A stretch of 5,945 nt of DNA. It comes from Chlorobiota bacterium (GTDB taxonomy: Bacteria; Bacteroidota; Ignavibacteria; SZUA-365; JAADGX01). Below are positions 1-5,945 of this stretch, piece by piece. The stretch is from NCBI GenBank assembly GCA_013152135.1, contig JAADGX010000036.1:1-5945 (forward strand), written 5' to 3'. The stretch's first letter is position 1. Each line of letters begins with the position of its first letter. Below the pieces are notes generated by a model. It saw nothing but the letters and a program-made list of their open reading frames with translations, searched no databases and was not told the origin of the DNA. The position numbers were made by a program, and so were the translations under genes.

Positions 1-302
1 TAATCGAAGGCTCCAAGCTTCATAGCCTGAACGGCAATGTCCGACTTGTCAACGATGGTCAACATAATAACGGGAATACCCAGATCACTTTCCTTGATCA
101 TTTTCAGCACTTCCATTCCCGGCCTGTCCGGCAGATGCTGGTCGAGCAGAACAACATCCGGTTCTTTTTCCCTGATGATTTCCAACGCGCTTTCAACCGT
201 TTCAGCTTCGAAGACGGTGAACCCCGCGTTCGTCATCTCTTTTGATAATGACCACCGAATGAGCTTTTCGTCATCTACAATCAGGATCGATTCGCCTCTC
301 AT
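1..302 (-). CDS. Response regulator, receiver domain (NtrC-like), 3' part outside window
   Basis: Partial gene: the first 100 codons are visible and the rest lies beyond the window edge. It is a CheY-like receiver domain that would accept phosphate from the kinase encoded just upstream. Visible signatures are the acidic pair D10-D11 in ILIVDDE, the phospho-acceptor D54 in VVLLDQHLPD, the GMEVL turn after it, and the switch threonine T82 in VIMLT. The conserved lysine should follow the final AFDY and is cut off. The IRWSLSKEM stretch after the acidic pair is typical of NtrC-family regulators, so an AAA+ sigma54-activating domain and a Fis-type HTH probably follow, but this is inference. The ATG overlaps the kinase TGA (ATGA, 302-299), implying translational coupling. 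An AGGAAG about 10 nt upstream, inside the kinase gene, can serve as ribosome binding site. The target genes cannot be told from the sequence. Confidence 0.9.
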   Translation of the reverse strand, partial: MRGESILIVDDEKLIRWSLSKEMTNAGFTVFEAETVESALEIIREKEPDVVLLDQHLPDRPGMEVLKMIKESDLGIPVIMLTIVDKSDIAVQAMKLGAFD

Positions 303-1825
303 TTCCGACCGTCTTCCTGTTCCCTGGGTAATACGATGCAAACCTTGGTGCCTTTGCCCGGCTCGCTCTCAAAAGTAATCGAGCCTTTATGCTGTTCCAC
401 GATCCGTTTTGAAATAGCCAAACCAAGTCCGGTACCTTTATGCTTCGTTGTAAAGAAAGGCTCAAAAAGTCTTTCCAAAGCTTCGGGCACAATACCGCCC
501 CCTGAATCCTGGATTTCTATCTTCACATTTTCGCGGTCCCCCGAAACAGTAACATGCAACGTTCCCTCGCCCTTCATGGCTTGGACGGCATTCAACATGA
601 TGTTCCACAACAATTGCTGCATTTGCTTCTTATCGGCGGTGATCTCCGTTGTCTCTTCCATACACGTCAGTGCCGCGCGGACATTCTTGCCCGTACTCTG
701 TTTCGACAAGAGGAACAGGGTTCGCTCGATAATCTCCCGGAGATCAACCTTTTCAAACGAAGGGGAAGACGGGCGGGCGTAACTGAGAAGATCGTTCACC
801 GTGGTATTTACGCGTTCCATCTGAGCCATCATTTCCGAGATGATTTCTCTCTGCGGATCGTTCTCCTCCGCTTCCGCGTCAAATACCTGGAGTGCGCCAA
901 GGACGCCCGCAATGGGATTTTTTATCTCATGCGCCAAACTTGCCGCCATTTCACCCACCGTCGCAATACGGTCCGCTTTCTCCAGTTGTTGCTGCGTCAA
1001 GTTGATGAGTTTCGAATTCGTCTTGTTTAATTGAGAGATCAAGTCATTGACCGCCTGCGTCAAATCCGCAATTTCGTCCTTTGATCTGGGTTGGGGAATC
1101 ATCGGCAACTCGACGTTGTGCCCCTCTTCGATCGGCGCCAGTTGATGCTTGACGTGTTCTATGTGTGAGTGAAGCCTGGTGATAGGTCTGACTACAAGCA
1201 AAACCAGAGCGATAAACGCTACAATCGTCAAACCGCCGAAGGAGAGCACGATCAACAAGACATTGGTTTTGCCATGTTCCTGCGATATTGTTCGTAATTC
1301 ATCCGAATGCACTTTCGCCACGAAATAGCCAAGCGTATCTCCACTATCTCTATGACAAGTTCTGCATCCGGGCTTAGTGAAAATCGGGCTTAAGATGTAC
1401 TCATAAGAATGGTTGTTCACGTTCACCGACGCAAAACGGTTCCCCTTCGAATCCCTTTGACCGGCGAATTGCTCCATGTTGAATCGTTTCATCTGTGGAT
1501 GTTCACCGGCGCCGACGAAGATCGATCCATCCGGTTTCAGAATGAGGATCTCGCTGATCTGGGTGTTATCGAGCATTGCACTCATGACATTAAAAAGCTT
1601 GTCTTTCCGCCCTTCCATCATAAGGTGCTCCAGCAAATTCTTGCCGAACATCGCAACCATTCTTGCCTTGGAGCGATATTCCGTCTCGATAAGCTTGTAC
1701 CCGGTGCGGTAAGCGGCGTAGATATAAATCGAAGCGGATAAAAACGAGATCGCAATCAGAGCAATCGCGGTTTTCGCCCCGATCGTTGAAATAACCCCCC
1801 GCTTACTTTTTTGGTTTTCGGTCAT
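299..1825 (-). CDS. Membrane sensor histidine kinase with extracytoplasmic CxxCH (heme c-like) motif
   Basis: A 508-residue two-pass sensor kinase. TM1 lies at about 16-38 and TM2 at about 188-212. Between them is an extracytoplasmic domain of about 150 residues ending in PIFTKPGCRTCH, with the CxxCH at 154-158. A HAMP region (about 212-265) and a helical linker follow. The HisKA dimerisation domain (about 289-354) has phospho-acceptor H299 in SLAHEIKNP. The HATPase domain (about 395-503) has N-box N408/N412, G1 box D440-SGGG, F box FEPFF and G2 box GTGLGLA, so all catalytic boxes are intact. CxxCH is the covalent heme c attachment motif. Kinases with a single such motif near the end of the sensor domain are known from Deltaproteobacteria, so redox, NO, CO or O2 sensing is plausible but inferred. 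The cysteines could instead bind another metal. The start is supported by a GAGAGG about 8 nt upstream. The stop overlaps the response regulator start by 4 nt. Confidence 0.95.
   Translation of the reverse strand: MTENQKSKRGVISTIGAKTAIALIAISFLSASIYIYAAYRTGYKLIETEYRSKARMVAMFGKNLLEHLMMEGRKDKLFNVMSAMLDNTQISEILILKPDGSIFVGAGEHPQMKRFNMEQFAGQRDSKGNRFASVNVNNHSYEYILSPIFTKPGCRTCHRDSGDTLGYFVAKVHSDELRTISQEHGKTNVLLIVLSFGGLTIVAFIALVLLVVRPITRLHSHIEHVKHQLAPIEEGHNVELPMIPQPRSKDEIADLTQAVNDLISQLNKTNSKLINLTQQQLEKADRIATVGEMAASLAHEIKNPIAGVLGALQVFDAEAEENDPQREIISEMMAQMERVNTTVNDLLSYARPSSPSFEKVDLREIIERTLFLLSKQSTGKNVRAALTCMEETTEITADKKQMQQLLWNIMLNAVQAMKGEGTLHVTVSGDRENVKIEIQDSGGGIVPEALERLFEPFFTTKHKGTGLGLAISKRIVEQHKGSITFESEPGKGTKVCIVLPREQEDGRK
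1352..1366 (-). other. CxxCH heme c-binding motif codons in the sensor kinase
   Basis: These codons read C154-R-T-C157-H158, about 30 residues before TM2 and on the extracytoplasmic side if the usual kinase topology holds. The motif matches the c-type heme attachment consensus, with H158 as proximal axial ligand. It is the only such motif in the window. Heme loading is an inference from the motif and its location. Confidence 0.6.
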
Positions 1826-1956
1826 TTCTTTCGCCTCTCGTCTGCTTGTTGATTCTCGGCTTCCACGGTTGCGGTACCGGGTGCGAGACGCTCAATGTGT
1901 CGCCATATCTCGCCCGAAAGCATGCGGTTTGTCCTCAAGCATTCGATCCCATCCAT
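1822..1956 (-). CDS. Possible small protein (44 aa), unrecognised, coupled to the kinase
   Basis: An open frame between the aconitase stop and the kinase. It begins at ATG 1956, 24 nt after the aconitase TAA, and ends in a TGA that overlaps the kinase ATG (ATGA, 1825-1822). The product starts MDGIECLRTN, has a tryptophan-containing middle (GEIWRHIERL) and a charged, soluble tail ending ERRKK. It has no signal peptide, no membrane segment and one cysteine. In favour of coding: the stop/start overlap has the same geometry as the kinase/regulator junction, first codon positions are purine-rich, and roughly 60 percent of third positions are G or C. Against: there is no convincing Shine-Dalgarno directly upstream of the ATG, the length is short, and I recognise no family. 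The frame equals the aconitase frame beyond its stop codon, so it could also be a relic of an older C-terminal extension. I assign no function. Confidence 0.35.
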   Translation of the reverse strand: MDGIECLRTNRMLSGEIWRHIERLAPGTATVEAENQQADERRKK

Positions 1957-2700
1957 CTGCCGGGAAAGGACTCCATGTGTTTACGACTGGTTCTTCCTCC
2001 GGATAAGGTTTAATGCGCTTCCGGCTTTGAACCACTCGATCTGTTGTTCGTTCATTGTATGCTTCAAGGGAATTTTTTCTTCGCTGCCGTCTTTATGCTT
2101 CACGGTCAGGGTCATGGATTTCCCCGGAGCCAGTTCGGACAGGTCGAGTGTGAATCGATCGTCTTCCTGTATCTTATCATAATCCTCGGGATTCACGAAC
2201 GTGAGAGGGAGCAGCCCCTGCTTTTTCAAGTTCGTTTCATGAATTCGTGCAAACGATTTTGTGATAATCGCCTTTGCGCCGAGATGGCGCGGTTCCATCG
2301 CGGCATGTTCGCGGCTGGAGCCCTCGCCGTAATTCTCATCACCTACGACGATCCACCCGATGCCCGCCTGTTTGTATGCACGGGCGACCTTGGGGACTTC
2401 ATCGTATTCACCCGTCAACTGGTTCTTGACCTTGTTCACGCTGTCGTTGAAGTAATTCGTCGCACCGATGAACATGTTGTTCGAGATGTTGTCGAGGTGC
2501 CCGCGGTAACGCAACCAGGGACCAGCCATGGAAATGTGATCAGTCGTGCATTTACCCTTTGTCTTGATAAGAAGCACCATGTCCTGATATTCTTTGTCGT
2601 CCGGTGGTGGAAACGGTGTCAGCAACTGGAGGCGCTCGCTGCTGTCCGCAACAGAAACGGCAACCCCGCTTCCGTCATCGGCTGGTGGAACGAGTCCCTC

Positions 2701-2720
2701 TGGATCGGGCCGGATCGGGC
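2701..2720 (-). repeat. acn: 10-bp imperfect tandem duplication causing the second aconitase frameshift
   Basis: On the coding strand GCCCGATCCG is followed directly by GCCCGATCCA, identical at 9 of 10 positions. Ten bases is not a multiple of three, so the second copy shifts the frame by one. Without it the reading runs ARGFVPDPEGLVPPADDGSG smoothly from frame 2 into frame 3. With it, frame 2 runs on through PDPARSRGTRSTSR to a TGA at 2677-2675. The duplication lies in the linker before the C-terminal swivelling domain. Confidence 0.8.
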
Positions 2721-3703
2721 ACGAAGCCACGAGCCGGAAGTTCTTCGCCTTGCGGGGGATCGAGCACGACCTGCTCCCCCTTTTCATTTGTCAAGACGTC
2801 CTTGGTAAAGTCGAACGTCAGGCGACCGGCAAGCGCCAAGGCCACAACCGTCTCCGGGCTCGCCACAAACGCATGCGTGTCGGGGTTTCCGTCGTTCCGC
2901 CCGGTGAAATTCCTGTTGAACGACGTCACGATGGAATTCTTGTCGCCCTTTTGCACGTCGTGTCGCTTCCATTGACCAATGCACGGGCCGCAGGCATTGG
3001 CCAGTACCTTTCCCCCGATGGCTTCCATATCCCGGAGCTGACCATCCCGTTCAATCGTGGCGCGTATTTGCTCCGATCCCGGCGTGATGGTAAACTCGCT
3101 TTTGGCCTTCAAGCCTTTTTGCTTCGCCATGCGGGCGATCGAAGCCACCCGATCGAGGTCCTCGTAGCTGGAATTGGTGCAAGAGCCTATCAATGCGACA
3201 CGCACTTCTTCGGGCCAATCGTTTTCTTTTACGGCTTTCGCAAACTCCGAGACCGGGTAAGCGCGATCCGGTGAAAACGGGCCGTTGATGTGCGGCTCCA
3301 ACTCCGAGAGATCGATATGAATAACCTGGTCGTAATAAGATTCCGGTTCCGAAACAACTTCTTCGTCAGGTCGCAGGTGATCACGCAATCCATCCGCGAG
3401 GTCTGCCACGTCGGCGCGTTCCGTGGCGCGAAGATACGCAGCGGTTTTGTCGTCGTAAGCAAAGACCGAGGTTGTCGCCCCGATCTCCGCGCCCATGTTG
3501 CAAATCGTGGCTTTCCCCGTTGCGGATATGCTCGCGCATCCATCCCCGAAATACTCGACAACGGCTCCGGGTCCACCTTTCACCGTCAAGATACCCGCCA
3601 ATGTAAGGATCACATCCTTGGGAGAAGTCCAACCGCTCATCGTGCCCGTTAGCTTGACTCCGATCAGGCGCGGGAACTTCAGTTCCCACGGCATACCCGC
3701 CAT

Positions 3704-3706
3704 GAG
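3704..3706 (-). other. acn: Single-base deletion site (first aconitase frameshift)
   Basis: The coding strand reads GAC-TC-ATG at 3708-3701. Family members have GGADAVD-V-MAG here, so the two bases TC look like the remains of a GTC valine codon that has lost one base. Upstream the frame encodes GGADAVD; downstream it encodes MAGMPWELK. Unrepaired, translation runs out as SWRVCRGN and stops at 3679. Confidence 0.8.
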
Positions 3707-4261
3707 TCAACCGCGTCCGCGCCCCCCACACCGATGGCGATCATTCCCAGCCCGCCCGCGTTTGGCGTATGCGAATCCGTCCCGATCATCATACCGCCGG
3801 GAAAGGCATAGTTTTCAAGCACGACCTGATGGATTATACCGGCGCCCGGTTTCCAGAAACCGATACCGTATTTTTTCGAAACAGAGGCGAGAAAATCGTA
3901 CACCTCTTTGTTCAGGCTCAGGGCGTTTTTAAGATCCGCGCTCGCGCCGGATTCCGCCAGGATGAGATGGTCGCAGTGAACAGTGGTCGGCACCGCAACT
4001 CGCGGAATTCCCGCAATCATGAATTGCAGTAACGCCATCTGTGCCGTGGCATCCTGCATGGCGACTCGATCCGGAGCGAATTCCACGTAACTGCCCCCTC
4101 GTTCATATGGCTTCTCCGCAGGGTTCCACAAATGCGAGTACAGTATTTTCTCCGTGTACGTTAGAGGACGATTCAGAAGCCGACGCGCGGCATCGATCTT
4201 CGAGGGAAGTTCTTCATAAAGTTTTTGGATTACATCGAAATTCATCGTCATGGGGAAATCC

Positions 4262-4284
4262 TCGTATAGCTTTTTATGATACGA
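4262..4284 (-). promoter_or_regulatory. Small hairpin abutting the aconitase Shine-Dalgarno
   Basis: In the leader RNA, TCGTAT (4284-4279) can pair with ATACGA (4267-4262) across an 11-nt A-rich loop. The last two stem bases are also the first two bases of the GAGGA ribosome binding site. The stem is only 6 bp and AT-rich, so it would be weak. A role in tuning translation is possible but unproven. Confidence 0.25.
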
Positions 4285-4311
4285 ATCTTGAAGCGTGAGC
4301 GGTCGGAGGTG

Positions 4312-4327
4312 TTGACGCCGGCGCCAA
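4312..4327. promoter_or_regulatory. 16-bp imperfect palindrome in the aconitase leader
   Basis: On the plus strand this reads TTGACGCCGGCGCCAA, symmetric except for one mismatched pair. It has the same TTGAC-N6-GnCAA layout as the perfect dyad over the -35 box, whose centre lies 142 bp upstream. It might be a second copy of an operator, or a chance GC-rich palindrome. Confidence 0.25.
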
Positions 4328-4439
4328 GGCCCCTCGTGCGTGCCGCCCGCAAAGAATTGGTCGTTAATCACGTCTCGGGCGAAAAGAACGCCAGCGGATA
4401 ACGATCATTTCAACCAGGAAATATACGGCTTTCCGGGGG

Positions 4440-4469
4440 ATTATTGAATCCAATTGACGGGTATGTCAA
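4440..4469 (-). promoter_or_regulatory. Sigma70-type promoter for aconitase
   Basis: The -35 box TTGACA (4469-4464) matches consensus fully. The -10 box AATAAT (4445-4440) matches at five of six positions, and the spacer is 18 bp. Transcription would start near 4433, giving a leader of about 180 nt before the aconitase ATG. The promoter begins two bases after the end of the antiporter terminator, which fits an independent transcription unit. Confidence 0.7.
4454..4469. promoter_or_regulatory. Inverted repeat overlapping the aconitase -35 box (possible operator)
   Basis: TTGAC-N6-GTCAA is a perfect 5-bp dyad covering the -35 hexamer and the upstream spacer. A protein bound here would block RNA polymerase, so repression is the simplest reading. 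The half-site resembles FNR/CRP-type sites, but the 6-base spacing is not the FNR spacing of 4. The regulator is unknown. Part of the symmetry arises from the TTGACA hexamer itself. Confidence 0.35.
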
Positions 4470-4470
4470 C

Positions 4471-4495
4471 AGAAGAAAAGGCCGAACGGGCCTCT
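4471..4495 (-). terminator. Rho-independent terminator of the antiporter gene
   Basis: The minus-strand transcript forms a 7-bp stem, AGAGGCC with GGCCTTT, containing one G-U pair and closed by the loop CGTTC. The run TTTTCTTCT overlaps the 3' arm of the stem and continues past it. It lies about 90 nt after the antiporter stop. No matching T-run exists on the plus strand, so it acts in the direction of the antiporter. Confidence 0.7.
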
Positions 4496-4539
4496 GACGA
4501 CGGCTGTCAAAGCGTGCAGTGTCACCTTTTCGAATTGCT

Positions 4540-4554
4540 GTCCCATGAAGGGAC
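4540..4554 (-). other. Short hairpin after the antiporter stop
   Basis: GTCCC and GGGAC form a perfect 5-bp stem around a 5-nt loop, starting about 28 nt past the stop codon. It lacks a T-run, so it is not a terminator by itself. It could protect the 3' end of the antiporter mRNA, or it may be chance. Confidence 0.25.
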
Positions 4555-4581
4555 CTGATAATACTACAAATCGCGCCCGCT

Positions 4582-5880
4582 CTACAAGGGCTCTCCCGTT
4601 TCTTCATCCGGGTACATGCTGGATTCCATCTCTAGCGAAGCTTGTTTGCGCTCTGATTCCAGGCGTCGTTCGGCGATTATGATGCGAAAGGTCATGTAAA
4701 TGTTAGTCAACACAATAGCGACAAACGCATACATCGGCAGGGATTCCACACCAGGAATTCCGGCCTGGAGAGGCAGAAACGCCATTACCGCGGTCGCCAG
4801 ACCTCGTGGCATCATTGCCATGACCACTTCCAATTCGGCGGGAGTCATGGACCGGTTTCGCATCTTGAACACGAAAATCCCGACCTTCCGGCTACCCAGT
4901 AAAAGCAGAACAATCAGGACCGCGGAGATGCCGGTCAGAAGCGTCAGGGATTCAAAGTTCAACAGCAAGCCAAGGTACACGAAGAAAAACGTGCGAACAA
5001 AAAATGAAATCTCGGCCGTTATGTTCTTGATGAATTCGTCGAGAACAAATTTTTCCGCGATGATATCGATGCCAAACAGCGCTTGGGTCTTTTTACCGAT
5101 ACGACGCGCGGCCACTTCCATGTTCGCCAGGATGAGTCCAAACATCAATACCGCGATGGCTGCGCTGCCGTGCAACTCCTCTACAACGAAATACAGGAGA
5201 AACATGAACCCCAGCGTCAACATGTAGGACAGGTTTTCTTTCCCCATCCAGCTTATCAATCGCGACCAGAGCACGCCGGCAACGGAAGAAATGAAAAATG
5301 CCACGCCGAAGGATTTCAGGAACGTAACAACCATGGCGGACTTTTCCTGGACACCCGTCCGTTCGAAGTCCAGGATCATAACAACCGTTACGATTAAGAG
5401 AACATCGCCCAAGGCGGACTCGAGTTTGAGCAGTGTCTTGATTTCGTCGCGAACACTGAGACCGGAAACAACGGGAATACATATAGCCGGGCTGGTTGCG
5501 CCGAGAACAGCAGCCAGGAGCAACGCGTTGACCACCGAAAAGCCATCAATGAAATACGCAAAAGCGAAAACACTCGCGACGGAAAAGACAAACACCAGTA
5601 CCGTCAGCAAGGTCGCCCGCGGGGCCTGCTTGATGACCGTGACGATATCCAGCTCGAGTCCGCCCTCGAACAAGATGATGATCAGCGCCAGCGTCCCGAT
5701 GTAGGGAGCGATACTGACGAGAAGATCGGACGTAATGATCTCCGTAACAGGGCCGAGAACAACGCCGATGCCGATGAGCAGCAAGACACTGGGTATCTTC
5801 GTCAGTCGAAACAGGAGATTGGCGAGGAATCCGACGACGATGATTCCCCCCAACAAAGCAAAAAAGAACGGAACGGTCAT
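4582..5880 (-). CDS. CPA1-family Na+(K+)/H+ antiporter
   Basis: A 432-residue inner-membrane protein with about 12 hydrophobic segments and a short acidic cytoplasmic tail ending EETGEPL. It should exchange cytoplasmic Na+ or K+ for protons, serving pH and ion homeostasis. CPA1 signatures seen are FEGGLELD (71-78), ALGATSPA (125-132, the unwound-helix region), LESALGDVL (153-161) with E154 and the ion-binding D159, and MMPRGLA (356-362) with R359. The residue before D159 is glycine, where classical NhaP proteins have asparagine. Ion preference and electrogenicity therefore cannot be read off. No C-terminal TrkA or CBS domain is present. The start at ATG 5880 is chosen because AGGA sits 7 nt upstream and the first helix begins at once. 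An extension to a TTG at 5928 would add 16 polar residues without a good ribosome binding site. A terminator follows at 4495-4471. The family is clear; the substrate is not. Confidence 0.92.
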   Translation of the reverse strand: MTVPFFFALLGGIIVVGFLANLLFRLTKIPSVLLLIGIGVVLGPVTEIITSDLLVSIAPYIGTLALIIILFEGGLELDIVTVIKQAPRATLLTVLVFVFSVASVFAFAYFIDGFSVVNALLLAAVLGATSPAICIPVVSGLSVRDEIKTLLKLESALGDVLLIVTVVMILDFERTGVQEKSAMVVTFLKSFGVAFFISSVAGVLWSRLISWMGKENLSYMLTLGFMFLLYFVVEELHGSAAIAVLMFGLILANMEVAARRIGKKTQALFGIDIIAEKFVLDEFIKNITAEISFFVRTFFFVYLGLLLNFESLTLLTGISAVLIVLLLLGSRKVGIFVFKMRNRSMTPAELEVVMAMMPRGLATAVMAFLPLQAGIPGVESLPMYAFVAIVLTNIYMTFRIIIAERRLESERKQASLEMESSMYPDEETGEPL

Positions 5881-5945
5881 GTCAATTTCCTGTGATTGGC
5901 TGATAGGAGCAGCGTTGTCACTGCACAAGATCAGCAGGAAATGTA
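5881..5945 (-). other. Upstream region of the antiporter gene
   Basis: The 65 bases before the antiporter start hold its Shine-Dalgarno (AGGA, 7 nt before the ATG) but no convincing -35/-10 pair. The promoter, or an upstream operon partner, probably lies beyond the window edge. Confidence 0.4.

Larger units (their letters stand above)
1981..4251 (-). pseudogene. acn: Aconitate hydratase, mitochondrial-type, interrupted by two frameshifts
   Basis: Aconitase converts citrate to isocitrate in the TCA cycle using a [4Fe-4S] cluster in the cytoplasm. The gene starts at ATG 4251, with GAGGA 7 nt upstream; from there MTMNFDVIQKLYEELPSKID matches the family N-terminus. Frame 1 (4251-3706) carries the HCDH motif and GTDSHTPNAGG and ends in GGADAVD. 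Frame 2 (3703 to about 2711) starts MAGMPWELK and carries cluster ligands in GSCTNSSYED and ACGPCIGQW, then SFNRNFTGRND. Frame 3 (about 2701-1981) carries RYRGHLD and GEGSSREH, then the TAA. As read, translation stops at 3679 after 190 residues, before any Fe-S ligand. Repairing a one-base loss at 3704-3706 and a 10-bp duplication at 2701-2720 gives 753 residues, the normal family length. All catalytic residues survive, so the damage is very recent or is sequence error. A typical sigma70 promoter and a leader of about 180 nt precede it. The family call is near certain; pseudogene status is uncertain. Confidence 0.9.

Noticed and set aside
2044..2808. Long plus-strand open frame (254 codons) opposite aconitase
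   Set aside because: It is antisense to conserved aconitase sequence, its product is not recognisable, and it has no promoter or ribosome binding site. It is a shadow of the codon pattern on the other strand.
2594..3274. Plus-strand open frame (226 codons) opposite the aconitase Fe-S region
   Set aside because: It lies opposite highly conserved active-site codons and its product has low-complexity Arg/Ser-rich composition, as expected of a shadow frame.
1981..4251. Programmed frameshifting or a three-subunit split aconitase
   Set aside because: The second and third frames lack their own ribosome binding sites at the family boundaries, the breaks fall inside conserved motifs or at a fresh duplication, and no slippery site is visible.
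4252..4371. N-terminal extension of aconitase from a GTG at 4371
   Set aside because: The 40 added residues do not resemble the family N-terminus, and the ATG at 4251 has a good Shine-Dalgarno and matches the expected start.
4494..4510. A second TTGACA and half-dyad upstream of the terminator
   Set aside because: No -10 box lies at a suitable distance, the arms are spaced by 7 rather than 6, and the segment lies upstream of the terminator.
5881..5928. Longer antiporter start at TTG 5928
   Set aside because: The added residues are polar and precede the first helix, whereas ATG 5880 has a well-placed AGGA.

Overview
All genes in this window read on the minus strand. It comes from a Gram-negative bacterium of moderate GC. 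Three features suggest this: a two-pass sensor kinase with a c-type-heme-like CxxCH motif in its extracytoplasmic domain, an apparent NtrC-type partner regulator, and a mitochondrial-type aconitase. Such kinases are common in Deltaproteobacteria and related anaerobic or respiring lineages, and mitochondrial-type aconitases are common in the Bacteroidetes/FCB and some deltaproteobacterial lineages. A finer placement is not supportable from the sequence alone.

Layout in transcription order, right to left: (1) 5880-4582, a CPA1-type Na+(K+)/H+ antiporter with a good Shine-Dalgarno. (2) 4581-4252, a 330-base intergenic region holding a Rho-independent terminator for the antiporter (4495-4471), a strong sigma70-type promoter two bases further on (4469-4440) and a leader of about 180 nt with dyad symmetries. 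(3) 4251-1981, a full-length aconitase region broken by two frameshifts. (4) 1956-1822, a possible 44-residue small protein whose stop overlaps the kinase start. (5) 1825-299, a membrane histidine kinase with a CxxCH motif. (6) 302-1, the receiver domain of its partner regulator, cut by the window edge and joined to the kinase by an ATGA overlap.

The most notable feature is the aconitase. All Fe-S ligands and catalytic residues are present but are spread over three frames. One break is the loss of one base near 3704-3706. The other is a 10-bp imperfect tandem duplication at 2701-2720. Restoring one base and removing one 10-bp copy gives a 753-residue protein whose key residues fall at 358, 421, 424, 447, 452, 580, 642 and 644. 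As I recall, these are the residue numbers used for pig mitochondrial aconitase, which supports this exact repair. Either the gene was inactivated very recently or the assembled sequence contains errors here.

Functionally, the kinase and regulator form a two-component system that probably senses a redox or gaseous ligand. No terminator is visible between aconitase and the kinase genes, so transcription may run from the aconitase promoter into the signalling genes. The antiporter appears to be a separate transcription unit serving ion and pH homeostasis. I did not find a CRISPR array, tRNA, rRNA, insertion sequence or clear novel multi-gene system.
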